Below are positions 8,004 through 16,006 of a DNA stretch of 37,678 nucleotides, one piece after another. The position numbers were made by a program, and so were the translations under genes. Origin of the DNA: a virus; the IMG/VR virus record IMGVR_UViG_3300023174_000358, positions 1 to 37,678 of that record. One strand, 5' to 3'. Positions within the stretch are counted from its first letter, which is position 1, and every line of letters begins with the position of its first letter. The notes beneath the pieces were generated by a model that saw only the letters and a program-made list of their open reading frames with translations, did not search any database and was not told where the DNA came from.

Positions 8004-9110
8004 TTAAACACCCTTAACTCTTAGACCAACGATGGTACGAGCATCAATACAAACGCGTCCTTCTTCTAGGAATCCGTAGAATCCAGTTTTCTCGGAACGA
8101 GTTACGAATTGATCATCTGGAAGAACATTGAATGTTCCACCACTCTCGGCTTGACGAGCTACAGGACGAATAAATCCTTCGCGACTGAGGTCGAGACCGA
8201 TAGAAATCTCTGAATTATCAGCGATTGATGCTTGAGAGCCTCTAAGAGCTTGATAGAGAGCGTTATATTTACCGTAAACTCCAAGTTCAACTAGCTCATG
8301 GATTGTGACTCCATAAATTTCTTGAACTCCAGCGTTACGATAGATTTCTTCACGAACTCCATCTGGTAAGTTTGTGGCTGTAGCACTATTGATGATTGGT
8401 GCATATGCGAAAGCACGAATATCAGCTTTTACTTCTGGACTTACGAATAGATCGGTTAGTCCATAAGTATCAACAGTTGTTCCACCAGCGTAAGAGGTAT
8501 TAATTCTTTTCATTAGGGTCATTAGATTATTCAAATCTCCCAATTGGAATGTTCCAACTGAGACACTTGGAATAACATGGCCACCTGTTACTTCTGGGTT
8601 AACTGATCCAGCGCCTACTGCGCCAGCACTTCTAGCTTCTGCTAGAGCTTTTAGAACGACTGCCCAAGCATTGCGCTCTTGTTTTACAAGAACTTCATTG
8701 CTCATGCGCTCTACTGCTTTGCCAACTACATCAATGCGACCACGACGAGCATAGCGTTTTAAGAAGCTAACTGCTGTATCTAGGCGATATGTAGAAACTT
8801 TAAGTTCACTGAAGCCTTCAACTGTTGAAGTTGGTAGACCACCAGCTACATTTTGACTCCATACTGTAACGTAGTCTGTGCCTTCGTTATAATATAGATC
8901 TAAAGGTAGACTTGGGGAGTCATCTTCATCATATGGTGCGTCAGTATAAATTGAGCTAGCTGTTCCTGCTTGCATTAGAACCTTACTTACGACTGGTCCT
9001 ATGAAAGCGGCAAAAGCCTCTCCAGCTTCTCTAGCTACGGTAGCATCTTTGCTGCCCATAGCTTTGATAAGCTCTACTTGTTCTGGGGTATTTTTAAGTT
9101 TGATTTTCAT
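8004..9110 (-). CDS. Major capsid protein (HK97-like)
   Basis: A 368-residue protein, acidic and alanine-rich at the start, with the spacing of an HK97-fold capsid subunit: a long-helix-like segment rich in E, R and A (around 120-160, V-G-K-A-V-E-R-M-S-N-E), then a central glycine-rich part and a beta-rich C-terminus. Position supports the call: protease-scaffold, decoration-like protein, then this gene, then a strong terminator. AAAGGAG lies 11 bases before the ATG. Base composition is visibly less AT-rich than in the surrounding fibre genes, as expected for the most highly expressed phage gene. No GTGTAA element precedes it, so it is transcribed from upstream. Confidence 0.85.
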   Translation of the reverse strand: MKIKLKNTPEQVELIKAMGSKDATVAREAGEAFAAFIGPVVSKVLMQAGTASSIYTDAPYDEDDSPSLPLDLYYNEGTDYVTVWSQNVAGGLPTSTVEGFSELKVSTYRLDTAVSFLKRYARRGRIDVVGKAVERMSNEVLVKQERNAWAVVLKALAEARSAGAVGAGSVNPEVTGGHVIPSVSVGTFQLGDLNNLMTLMKRINTSYAGGTTVDTYGLTDLFVSPEVKADIRAFAYAPIINSATATNLPDGVREEIYRNAGVQEIYGVTIHELVELGVYGKYNALYQALRGSQASIADNSEISIGLDLSREGFIRPVARQAESGGTFNVLPDDQFVTRSEKTGFYGFLEEGRVCIDARTIVGLRVKGV

Positions 9111-9132
9111 TTTTTAAATTTCTCCTTTAGAA

Positions 9133-9705
9133 TTAGAGCTGAATTTTTAGAGGAGCAATTCCATTGACAGATGTTCCGAGGAACGTGCCAATTTTAGTTG
9201 CACCTGCTGGTAATGTAGCGCTAGCAGTTATATTGCCAGCAGCACCATTAGCCAAATAAGCGACATGACCTGCTGTAGCGTTAACACCACTATACAATAC
9301 TACTCCACGAGAAAGTACTGGTACAGTTTGTCCACTGATTACAACATTCATCTCTGCAGCTTTACGAGGATTGAAAGCTAGTTTTTCACCGTTTTCGTCT
9401 AGTTCACGAATGTCCATAAGAGTTAAGCCAAGTGGTTGATCACCAGATGTAGCCAAACGTACTTTAGCAACTGAACCATAACGATCTGATACGGTATTGT
9501 TATAGGAAGCTCCGATTGAACCTAAAGATTCAATTGGTGTTCCTAATGTTCCAGTAGAGACTGGTTGAAAACCTGCTCCTTCTACTGCGACTACAGCGCC
9601 TTTTGTTAGTACAACGGCAGAACTTTCAGCTGCACCGCTGAAAGTAAAAACGTTGACAACGTCGTGCTCACTATAATCTCTGAATGGTCTTAGATTAAAT
9701 GCCAT
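9133..9705 (-). CDS. Capsid decoration or head-fibre-like protein
   Basis: A 190-residue beta-rich, glycine- and alanine-rich protein with S-G-A-A, T-K-G-A-V-V-A-V-E-G and a C-terminal G-T-F-L-G-T-S-V-N-G-I-A pattern like those of head decoration or capsid-stabilising proteins. It sits between the protease-scaffold gene and the major capsid gene, the usual place for such a protein. AAGGAG is 10 bases before the ATG. Composition matches the capsid gene rather than the fibres, consistent with high expression. The functional call rests mainly on position and general character. Confidence 0.7.
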   Translation of the reverse strand: MAFNLRPFRDYSEHDVVNVFTFSGAAESSAVVLTKGAVVAVEGAGFQPVSTGTLGTPIESLGSIGASYNNTVSDRYGSVAKVRLATSGDQPLGLTLMDIRELDENGEKLAFNPRKAAEMNVVISGQTVPVLSRGVVLYSGVNATAGHVAYLANGAAGNITASATLPAGATKIGTFLGTSVNGIAPLKIQL

Positions 9706-9717
9706 ATTTTTATCTCC

Positions 9718-10377
9718 TTATTTATTTAGTATAAATCCTTCTTCAAAACTAAATGCTCTACTGTATTTTTCTTTTACAGTAGCTTCATTAGCTGTCGAAG
9801 AGTTTGGTAATGAACTTTTTTCAAGTTTGGAATTGTCTATTACCTCATCTACAACTTCGGTTGTAGATTTTTCCAAATCGGTTGAAGCTTTAACTTCTTC
9901 TACTACAGAGGCCATATTCTTTTTCATTTCGTCTTCTTTGGCTTTTTTAGTAGATTTGTTTTTCTCTTTCATGAGAACTGCCATTTTCTTTTTATAGGCA
10001 GCAAAGGCTTCTTCTTCTAAATCTTTAATATCTGTAGCTAAAACTTGACGATCTTCATCGTTTAATTCGAATTCTTCGTCAAAAGAAGCCATGCGAACAT
10101 TAAATGCTTCTTCTTTTAATTTTGCAATTTTTTCTTGTTCTAGCTTTTCTAAATTAGCTTTGATATTAGCTATTTCAGTTTTCAACTTTTCGCTTTCTTC
10201 TGAAAGAGTAGCGTTTTTTGCTTCAACTTCTTTTAGAAGATTTTCTTTTTCTGTTTTTTCAGCAACGAAAGTTTCGCTAGCTTTTTTAATCTCTTCATTA
10301 ATAAAATCAGTTATGGACGAAGCCTTAACTTCTTTAAGAAGATCATCGGTTATTTGGTTAATATTTTCTATTTTCAT
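9718..10377 (-). other. Possible internally initiated scaffold (219 residues)
   Basis: An in-frame ATG at 10377 (residue 293 of the protease-scaffold fusion) opens MKIENINQITDD, exactly where the coiled-coil domain begins, and is preceded by AGAGAG 8 bases upstream. A free scaffold from an internal start inside a protease gene is well known in phage lambda (C and Nu3). Here it is inference from start position and weak ribosome site. Confidence 0.4.
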
Positions 10378-11253
10378 AATAATTCTCTCTATTATCTTAA
10401 TATCCTTTACATTATTTTCGTCTGAATGTGAAATATTATTTTGATCGATAGCTTCTTCGGATATTTGAATATCTGATTGATTTTGTTCGATTTCTGATAT
10501 TTCATCATTATTTTCTTGCTTAACAGCGACTCCTTCAACGTCTGCTGCTGGATTTATTGTTAAGCCTATACCAAGAGGGATAACTTCGCCAGTTACCTCT
10601 CTGTAAATATAAGTGTTCTCATTAACTCTTCCAGAACCACCTAAAGCTTTCAAATTAGATGATAGTTTGGCTTTTTCTTTTTCAGAAGATACAATCTTAC
10701 CATTTTCTAAATTTTTCTCTTTATCTTTTAAAAGCACTAGATTATAATCATTAAATCCAAGTTCCCAAGAAGCTGATATACCCATATAATTTTCACTAGT
10801 TGGATCATTGCTTTCTTCTATTAGATTAGCTAGATTTTGATTAACTACCTTCCAAATAACTCCACCTAAAGTAATATTAAATGGTTCTTTAATATCTTTA
10901 ATGTCTAATTCTGCAAGAGATTCATTAGAGCCAAATTTACTAAAATTAGCATTTAATATGCAACCAACAACTTTTGTTCTGTCATGTTCAATGTTAATTG
11001 GTTTATTAACAAAATATTTAGCAACCTCGTAGGCAGTTTCTGCGTTAATTACGTCACCATTTTTATTAACTCTATTTACTACGCAGGCATCAAAAGCTAT
11101 AGGGAGAAGATCTATATTCTTCTCCGAATCAATTTGTGGCAAAAATTTTCTCAAAGCGCTTAGGGATGCTACTGACAAATATTTATCTTTATCTTCACTA
11201 ACTATTGGTTTTAATTGAAGATTAGCAAAAGTTGTATTATATTTAAATTCCAT
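9718..11253 (-). CDS. Prohead protease fused to scaffold domain
   Basis: A 511-residue protein. Residues 1-180 look like a phage maturation protease: N-I-E-H-D at 88-91 gives a candidate catalytic His90, and Y-M-G-I-S-A-S-W-E at 156-164 gives a candidate catalytic Ser160 or Ser162. Residues about 290-430 form a long charged coiled coil (K-L-K-T-E-I-A-N-I-K-A-N-L-E-K-L-E), followed by the S-F-D-E-E-F-E-L-N-D-E-D-R motif and A-F-A-A-Y-K-K-K-M common in phage scaffolds. A methionine at residue 293 could start a separate scaffold. The gene begins 2 bases after the stop of 11256-11840, with GAGG 7 bases before the ATG. The protease would mature the head after assembly. Confidence 0.8.
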   Translation of the reverse strand: MEFKYNTTFANLQLKPIVSEDKDKYLSVASLSALRKFLPQIDSEKNIDLLPIAFDACVVNRVNKNGDVINAETAYEVAKYFVNKPINIEHDRTKVVGCILNANFSKFGSNESLAELDIKDIKEPFNITLGGVIWKVVNQNLANLIEESNDPTSENYMGISASWELGFNDYNLVLLKDKEKNLENGKIVSSEKEKAKLSSNLKALGGSGRVNENTYIYREVTGEVIPLGIGLTINPAADVEGVAVKQENNDEISEIEQNQSDIQISEEAIDQNNISHSDENNVKDIKIIERIIMKIENINQITDDLLKEVKASSITDFINEEIKKASETFVAEKTEKENLLKEVEAKNATLSEESEKLKTEIANIKANLEKLEQEKIAKLKEEAFNVRMASFDEEFELNDEDRQVLATDIKDLEEEAFAAYKKKMAVLMKEKNKSTKKAKEDEMKKNMASVVEEVKASTDLEKSTTEVVDEVIDNSKLEKSSLPNSSTANEATVKEKYSRAFSFEEGFILNK

Positions 11254-11255
11254 AA

Positions 11256-11840
11256 TTATACCTCAAAAGTAAAATTAAAGCCTTCGTCTTCGTCATCAAG
11301 ATAAAGTTCGTCGGCGCTAAGAAAATCAAAATCACCTAAATTGTAATTTTTGATATCTAAATCTGCTTCATTAAAATCTTCATCATCTGGATCTAAATTA
11401 GCTTCTATAATGTAATTATTAGTTGATGCTCTTGCAATATCACTATCTGCTTTTCTATAAGAATCTTTTACTTTCCCACCTCTTACCATTTTAAGAAACA
11501 TATTTACCCTAGCCATAGCCCATGCAACTCTTGATAATCCTGGTCTATGAGACGAAGAGAACGCTCCAGCGCCTCTTCTAAAAACTTTTTTTAATTGACC
11601 TAATGTAACTTTCTTTTTATTTTTACTATTGTGTTCTTTGACTTTGCTTTTTAGCGCTTCAATTACTTTTTTAGAAAACTCAATTGCCTTATCGCTTTTT
11701 GTTCCTGCGCTACCAGGTTTATTTTTAGATGAGCCTTTGCGTCTTTCAGATGGTTTTGCTGGAGTTTGAGCTCCAGATTTTGGACCAGATCTTTTAGCTT
11801 TAATCAAGTCAAAGCCGTATTGTTCTGAATTAATACTCAT
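11256..11840 (-). CDS. DUF5824-like phage protein of the head operon
   Basis: A 194-residue protein. The N-terminus is basic and low in complexity (K, S, P, G). Residues about 75-130 contain V-T-L-G-Q-L-K-K-V-F-R-R-G, S-S-S-H-R-P-G and R-V-A-W-A-M-A-R-V-N, the conserved core I associate with DUF5824, a domain found in phages and giant viruses and of unknown function. The last 50 residues are strongly acidic. It is the first gene of the capsid operon, with a GTGTAA element 13 bases before the ATG and no clear Shine-Dalgarno sequence. A packaging-related or portal-proximal head role is possible. Confidence 0.7.
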   Translation of the reverse strand: MSINSEQYGFDLIKAKRSGPKSGAQTPAKPSERRKGSSKNKPGSAGTKSDKAIEFSKKVIEALKSKVKEHNSKNKKKVTLGQLKKVFRRGAGAFSSSHRPGLSRVAWAMARVNMFLKMVRGGKVKDSYRKADSDIARASTNNYIIEANLDPDDEDFNEADLDIKNYNLGDFDFLSADELYLDDEDEGFNFTFEV

Positions 11841-11853
11841 ATATTCATATATG

Positions 11854-11859
11854 TTACAC
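11854..11859 (-). promoter_or_regulatory. GTGTAA promoter-like element of the head operon
   Basis: Minus-strand GCGTGTAACATATATG lies 13 bases before the ATG at 11840. It would drive the DUF5824-like gene, the protease-scaffold, the decoration-like gene and the capsid gene as far as the terminator at 7946-7973. Confidence 0.6.
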
Positions 11860-11879
11860 GCTAATTTAATTAATTTAAA

Positions 11880-12029
11880 TTATTTATTATACAATTCTCT
11901 ACTAGCGTCATCTGCAGAACCCATAGTTGGAGTTTCTGGATATTTTGTTGGTAATTCTCTACTATCTAAATTTGGTTCTGAACAGCTTATTAATAAAAAC
12001 AAAGGAAATATTAATATTAGTTTTTTCAT
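11880..12029 (-). CDS. Small lipoprotein (49 residues), spanin candidate
   Basis: A short frame reads MKKLILIFPLFLLISC and then S-E-P-N, a classic lipoprotein signal with lipobox L-I-S-C (acylated Cys16). The mature part is only 34 residues and contains several prolines. It starts 8 bases after the stop of the endolysin gene and has its own GTGTAA element with 8-base spacing. Small proline-containing lipoproteins next to endolysins are often outer-membrane spanin subunits (Rz1-like). Short length, lipobox and position support a real gene; the spanin role is inference. Confidence 0.65.
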   Translation of the reverse strand: MKKLILIFPLFLLISCSEPNLDSRELPTKYPETPTMGSADDASRELYNK

Positions 12030-12037
12030 AATAATTA

Positions 12038-12043
12038 TTACAC
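12038..12043 (-). promoter_or_regulatory. GTGTAA promoter-like element overlapping the endolysin stop
   Basis: The last codon (GTG) and stop (TAA) of the endolysin gene themselves form GTGTAA, 8 bases before the ATG at 12029. No Shine-Dalgarno sequence is present. The overlap shows how tightly element and coding sequence are packed. Confidence 0.6.
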
Positions 12044-12664
12044 TTTTAATGATTCTTCAATTAATTTGGCTTCAGCATCTCGTCTGCGACTCATACCTTT
12101 TTCTATGCTACCACCAATCCATATTCTTTTCATATGTCTTATTTGATTAGCGATAAATGATAAAGCTTTTTGATCAAAAGTAGATACTAATTTCATACCA
12201 TCTCTTATTAATTTCATTTCGCGGCGACGATCACCTTCTAAACCATTTCCTCGATTAAAGACGAGACTAACTAATCCACCTTTTGCATCTTCTGGAAGAT
12301 TATCAAAATTAGGAAAAGTTTGGCGCGTTAAATTATAGAATTTAGTTACTGTTTTATTATTAAATACTTTAAGAGCAAGATCCCAAGGAATAGTTATATC
12401 TTTTAATCCTCTAATAAGATTCTTAGCATTGTATCCTTTGATACCAACTACTTTATATAATCTATCAAAAGTTTCTTTTGGTAAATCTTTCCAATCTTCA
12501 CTAAATTCAGTTTTATTAACATAGCCCAAATCATAACCAACGCCAATTGTAACTCCGCTCTGACCTTCTGGCCAAGCTGGATTTTTTAAAAATTTATTAT
12601 AATAGCTTTCGCCACCGCCAACTTCAAATTCAAGAATAAGATCTAAAGATTTTTTTGAAAGCAT
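12038..12664 (-). CDS. Endolysin, phage-lysozyme/pesticin-like muramidase
   Basis: A 208-residue protein without signal peptide. The N-terminal part, E-F-E-V-G-G-G-E-S-Y-Y at 12-22 and G-V-T-I-G-V-G-Y-D-L-G at 37-47, fits the active-site region of lysozyme-like proteins related to the pesticin C-terminal domain; likely catalytic residues are Glu14 (or Glu19), Thr39 and Asp45. A further conserved-type motif is V-F-N-R-G at about 133-137, and the C-terminus has R-R-R-D-A-E-A. It would cut the peptidoglycan glycan strand at lysis. It is the last gene of the unit that starts with the holin-like gene, and it lies 5 bases after 12670-13680. No clear ribosome site is seen. Confidence 0.8.
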   Translation of the reverse strand: MLSKKSLDLILEFEVGGGESYYNKFLKNPAWPEGQSGVTIGVGYDLGYVNKTEFSEDWKDLPKETFDRLYKVVGIKGYNAKNLIRGLKDITIPWDLALKVFNNKTVTKFYNLTRQTFPNFDNLPEDAKGGLVSLVFNRGNGLEGDRRREMKLIRDGMKLVSTFDQKALSFIANQIRHMKRIWIGGSIEKGMSRRRDAEAKLIEESLKV

Positions 12665-12669
12665 ATATT

Positions 12670-13680
12670 TTAACTAAAATAAAGATAAGGATTATAAAAA
12701 AACATTCCACCAGTATCAACAAAGTCATTATTATTTAAATAAACAAAACTTTCTGCTAAATACATATGTAAAGATACATATTCTGCCCTACCATTTGTTG
12801 CATCGTTACCTGCTGTAGAAAAAGTTGGTATTGTAACAGATCCATTTATAATTCTCCAACTATCATAAGTATCATCTTGAACAGTTTGAGATAATTTTTT
12901 TACTTTTACTTTTGATGTATTTGGTCCTAACCATTGAGACATTGCATTAGAATTAGAATCTGCATTAAACGTTGTATATGGATTATCATCTCCTAATAAA
13001 GTTGGAACTTCGTTTCCACATACTGCAATATAATTTACATAACTTCTATAAGTCGATTTTTTAAAATTAATAAATATTCCACCAAAATTTTTAGGTCTTA
13101 ATTGATCATTTTTTGCTATTCTAACAGAGCATCCAAAATTAACAGTTGTTACTCCTTCTGGTACAAGTATAGGTGTAGATTCACCGTTTTGTAGTATGGG
13201 AGACCAAGTTCGAGAGCCTACTGTCTCTGCTGAATATTTTACCCAACTAGTTAAATCTGTATTTCCTCCTCCATTTGCTGGAGAAGGTACGCTTGAAATA
13301 GTTCTTATTAATCCAAGGTCTGTGTTTATATCTGCAAATCTATTTCCAACTGGTAAAATTTTCATAAATCTTTGTTGTAATGGTGAGTTGTATGGTAATA
13401 TATCATATGGTGGTTTTGCTACATGAAAAGTTTTACGAAATAATGTTGCATAACCTTCAGCATAATATCTTAATGGCGAATTATGCCAATATTTAGACAT
13501 AATAACTGAACCGTTCGTGGCATCTCCATAATAATTTTGATCATATCCATCGTAAGGATAATAATTATCTTGATCAAAATTAGAATTTTGTATTAAATTC
13601 GCTCCATTGTGGCTTATAGAATCTGCAAAATTTTTAACGCTAATTTTACCTAAACCTTTGTCAGTATAAATATTTTTCAT
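12670..13680 (-). CDS. Virion or fibre-like protein of unknown function
   Basis: A 336-residue protein rich in N, Y, S and T with no transmembrane segment. The N-terminal N-L-I-Q-N-S-N-F-D (about 29-37) resembles the opening of carbohydrate-binding-type beta-sandwich domains in phage tail proteins. The remainder (W-V-K-Y-S-A-E-T-V, V-N-F-G-C-S-V-R-I) looks like beta-sheet-rich surface protein. The ATG overlaps the stop of the LRR gene (ATGA), and AAGGA precedes it, so the two are probably co-translated. It may be a receptor-binding or fibre-associated protein; I did not recognise a family. Confidence 0.6.
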   Translation of the reverse strand: MKNIYTDKGLGKISVKNFADSISHNGANLIQNSNFDQDNYYPYDGYDQNYYGDATNGSVIMSKYWHNSPLRYYAEGYATLFRKTFHVAKPPYDILPYNSPLQQRFMKILPVGNRFADINTDLGLIRTISSVPSPANGGGNTDLTSWVKYSAETVGSRTWSPILQNGESTPILVPEGVTTVNFGCSVRIAKNDQLRPKNFGGIFINFKKSTYRSYVNYIAVCGNEVPTLLGDDNPYTTFNADSNSNAMSQWLGPNTSKVKVKKLSQTVQDDTYDSWRIINGSVTIPTFSTAGNDATNGRAEYVSLHMYLAESFVYLNNNDFVDTGGMFFYNPYLYFS

Positions 13681-14963
13681 TTTAAAAATATCCTTAAATT
13701 TTGTTTTGGTTTAATATAAACTACTACATTATAATTAACACTGTCGAAAACTCTGTCACCAAAAGTAAATGTAGAATTAAAATCATTAAAAAAAACTTCA
13801 TTTAAATTTTCCATTGGATAGGAATAATTTGTAAAAGTTTCTGTTCCTAATGATATCATTTTCCCTTCTAAAGTTATAGATTTTAAATTAGCTCTAAATG
13901 TATTTGCAGATGCATTAAATGAATTTTTCTCGAGTTGCGTTATACCTTTTCCTAATATTAAATTTGATATATTTGCTCCAATAAATATTACAGCAAAATC
14001 AATATGATCACTTATAATAGTAAATCCATCTCCAATTCTTAAAGAATTTAAAGTAGTTCCAGTAAATGGTGGGTCTCTATAAGTATTTCCACTTGGATCT
14101 ATACTATATGGATTTATAGTAGTTATAGAATTTGGAAGATATAAATTCGTTAAATAAACACAATCATAAAAAACTCCAGGACCAATTGTTGTTAAATTTC
14201 CTGAAATAAAAGTAAAACTTTTAGCATAACTTTCATAAAAACAATGAGACTCAAGATTTGTTACTCCCGAGCCAATTATAACATTAAATTCATTTGATCC
14301 AGATGGAGCTACTCCTGTTTTTTCAAATGCTCTAGGATTAATAGTTGTTACGCTATTAGGAATAGTTAAAGTACCTATTAAAGATCTACATCCATAAAAA
14401 GCTTGAGTTCTAATAATTATTAGTCCTTCATTTAATATTACTGTTTGTAAACCAGATAAAGTAAATGCATCTGTTCCAATTGCTGTATAATTTGAGGGTA
14501 TGGTTATTGATGTTAATGATGTACAGCGTACAAATGTTCCTTGAGGAACTGTTGTTATCGTTTCATTAATTGGTAAAGTAGCACTAGCTAAATTAATGCA
14601 ATCTACAAATATACTATCTGACATACTTGTTACAGAGTTTGGGATAGCTACGCTAATCAATCCAGTTCCCCAAAACGCACGACGAGCAATTGTTGTTAAA
14701 CTACTTGTAGGAAATGTAACTGAAGTTAAATTACTGCAATTTCTAAAAGCAGAATCCCCAATTGTTGTTATATTGTTGCCTATTATAAGAGTTACTAAAC
14801 TTGTGCAACTTAGAAAAGCGCTGGCATTAATTCTTGTTACTGGACGAACTCCATTACTTCCATCATCATATGTATCTGGTATAGTTATGGTGGCATCACC
14901 GCAGCCACCAGTTACAAAATAAGATAGTGATCCTGCATCATACGAATAAGTAGTGCTAGGCAT
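13677..14963 (-). CDS. BspA-type leucine-rich-repeat protein
   Basis: A 428-residue protein composed largely of about 23-residue repeats of the form I-x-x-I-G-x-x-A-F-x-x-C-x-x-L-x-x-[VI]-x-[IF]-P, the BspA (LRR_5) pattern. Clear copies include I-G-D-S-A-F-R-N-C-S-N-L, I-A-R-R-A-F-W and I-N-P-R-A-F-E. BspA-type repeats mediate binding in bacterial and protist surface proteins. No signal peptide or cell-wall anchor is visible, so a virion-borne binding protein is more likely than a secreted one. It lies inside the lysis block between a lipoprotein and 12670-13680, with a 4-base overlap with the latter. Recognition is from repeat pattern and is strong; the role is inference. Confidence 0.8.
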   Translation of the reverse strand: MPSTTYSYDAGSLSYFVTGGCGDATITIPDTYDDGSNGVRPVTRINASAFLSCTSLVTLIIGNNITTIGDSAFRNCSNLTSVTFPTSSLTTIARRAFWGTGLISVAIPNSVTSMSDSIFVDCINLASATLPINETITTVPQGTFVRCTSLTSITIPSNYTAIGTDAFTLSGLQTVILNEGLIIIRTQAFYGCRSLIGTLTIPNSVTTINPRAFEKTGVAPSGSNEFNVIIGSGVTNLESHCFYESYAKSFTFISGNLTTIGPGVFYDCVYLTNLYLPNSITTINPYSIDPSGNTYRDPPFTGTTLNSLRIGDGFTIISDHIDFAVIFIGANISNLILGKGITQLEKNSFNASANTFRANLKSITLEGKMISLGTETFTNYSYPMENLNEVFFNDFNSTFTFGDRVFDSVNYNVVVYIKPKQNLRIFLK

Positions 14964-14968
14964 ATAAT

Positions 14969-15385
14969 TTAATTATTTATTTTATCTATTGTTTTATCTA
15001 GTATATTATCTTGAGATACTTTTTCTTTAAGCCAAGAGTTCATAACACCAAAATAGACAAGATGTTCACTATTAATTAAAAATAACTCGTTACCGAAACT
15101 ATCCTTATAAGCTTTAATTCCAGAGTCTTCATTTAGATCAATTGCTTTTTCTTTTTTAAATTTGATTCTGTACATTTTAATTAAATTATTATACCTTTCG
15201 CGCGCTTGACGAGTAATAAGTGCGTCATCGCCAATAAAAGAAATTAATCCACCATTATCTTTATCATATTGCTTTGGAGTAGTTGCATCATAAGATGATT
15301 TGTCATCTTGTATTTTATTTGGTGTCACAGTAGCACATCCAATAAAAAGAAAATTAAGAACTAATATGCTTGCGAGCTTGTTCAA
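14969..15385 (-). CDS. Lipoprotein (138 residues), TTG start
   Basis: The start codon is TTG at 15385, chosen because AAAGGA lies 9 bases upstream and the product then begins (M)NKLASILVLNFLFIGC, a lipoprotein signal with lipobox F-I-G-C (Cys17). The mature protein is hydrophilic and charged and has no further membrane segment. The gene overlaps the end of 15354-15554 by 32 bases. An overlapping pair of a membrane-associated charged protein and a lipoprotein in a lysis block resembles Rz/Rz1-type spanins, but the lipoprotein is larger than usual for Rz1. The call as a lipoprotein is firm; a spanin role is possible. Confidence 0.7.
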   Translation of the reverse strand: MNKLASILVLNFLFIGCATVTPNKIQDDKSSYDATTPKQYDKDNGGLISFIGDDALITRQARERYNNLIKMYRIKFKKEKAIDLNEDSGIKAYKDSFGNELFLINSEHLVYFGVMNSWLKEKVSQDNILDKTIDKINN

Positions 15386-15554
15386 GGTCTTTTTCCTTTA
15401 CTGCGTTTTCAATTCCACTTTGATGATCAACTTCTTTTTGAGCTTCTTGTCGCTCTTTCATTTCTCTTGTATTCTTTGCGCCGAATACATTGTTAATTGC
15501 TGAGAATATTCCAGATATTGCTGAAAGTATAGCTGTTAATATTCCAGTTGGCAT
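15354..15554 (-). CDS. Short amphipathic membrane-associated protein (66 residues)
   Basis: I place the start at the ATG at 15554 (MPTGILTAILSAIS), 2 bases after the upstream lipoprotein stop, rather than at an earlier ATG at 15590 that would overlap that gene. Residues 4-25 form a hydrophobic or amphipathic helix (G-I-L-T-A-I-L-S-A-I-S-G-I-F-S-A-I); the rest is highly charged and probably helical (E-M-K-E-R-Q-E-A-Q-K-E-V). This layout fits a small inner-membrane spanin subunit or an antiholin-like protein. It overlaps the next lipoprotein gene. Function is inferred from layout only. Confidence 0.55.
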   Translation of the reverse strand: MPTGILTAILSAISGIFSAINNVFGAKNTREMKERQEAQKEVDHQSGIENAVKEKDLEQARKHISS

Positions 15555-15556
15555 GA

Positions 15557-16006
15557 TTACTCTACGTAACTTGCTGTAGCATCTTTGCATCCAGACGCAA
15601 TAGCGTTAAGTACCTTTACTGCAAGTGCACCATTTCCATTTAGTCTAGCAAATTGTTGAGCATAAAGATCTTTGATAACAGTAACATAATTTGCCCAATG
15701 AGTTTTTTCTGCTGGAAGATAATCATTAAGAGCTTTTTGAAATTGCTCTGGAGTTGGAGTAGTTCCAGCTGTTAATCCTTCCACAATTGCTGCAACATGA
15801 TTAATCATTTTAGCTTTTTCAATTCTATCATTACCAGAAGTGGCTTGATCAAGAACAACAGTACAAGCAAGCACAACCGCAGGTTTAACATAAGGAAGAG
15901 TATTTTCAACGCTTGTTGCAACATCAACTTTTCCAGTATTGGTTGTGGCGCAAGCGCCAAGAAATACGCTCAAAAGAGCAACTGCAATTAAGTTTAATTT
16001 ATTCAT
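15557..16006 (-). CDS. Lipoprotein of the lysis block (149 residues)
   Basis: The N-terminus MNKLNLIAVALLSVFLGAC ends in the lipobox L-G-A-C (Cys19). The mature part is alanine-rich and mostly helical in character, with two further cysteines (at about 48 and 140). The start overlaps the stop of the holin-like gene by four bases, and GGAG lies 9 bases before the ATG, so the two are translationally coupled. Phage lipoproteins next to holins can act in lysis or in blocking superinfection; neither is shown by the sequence. Confidence 0.7.
   Translation of the reverse strand: MNKLNLIAVALLSVFLGACATTNTGKVDVATSVENTLPYVKPAVVLACTVVLDQATSGNDRIEKAKMINHVAAIVEGLTAGTTPTPEQFQKALNDYLPAEKTHWANYVTVIKDLYAQQFARLNGNGALAVKVLNAIASGCKDATASYVE

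Noticed and set aside
11851-12150. A 99-residue plus-strand frame across the lipoprotein gene
   Set aside because: The minus-strand lipoprotein frame has a perfect lipobox signal and fits between the neighbours; the plus-strand frame has no support.
15555-15590. A longer start (ATG at 15590) for the short amphipathic protein
   Set aside because: It would place 12 extra polar residues before the hydrophobic helix and overlap the lipoprotein gene upstream; the ATG at 15554 fits the 2-base junction better.
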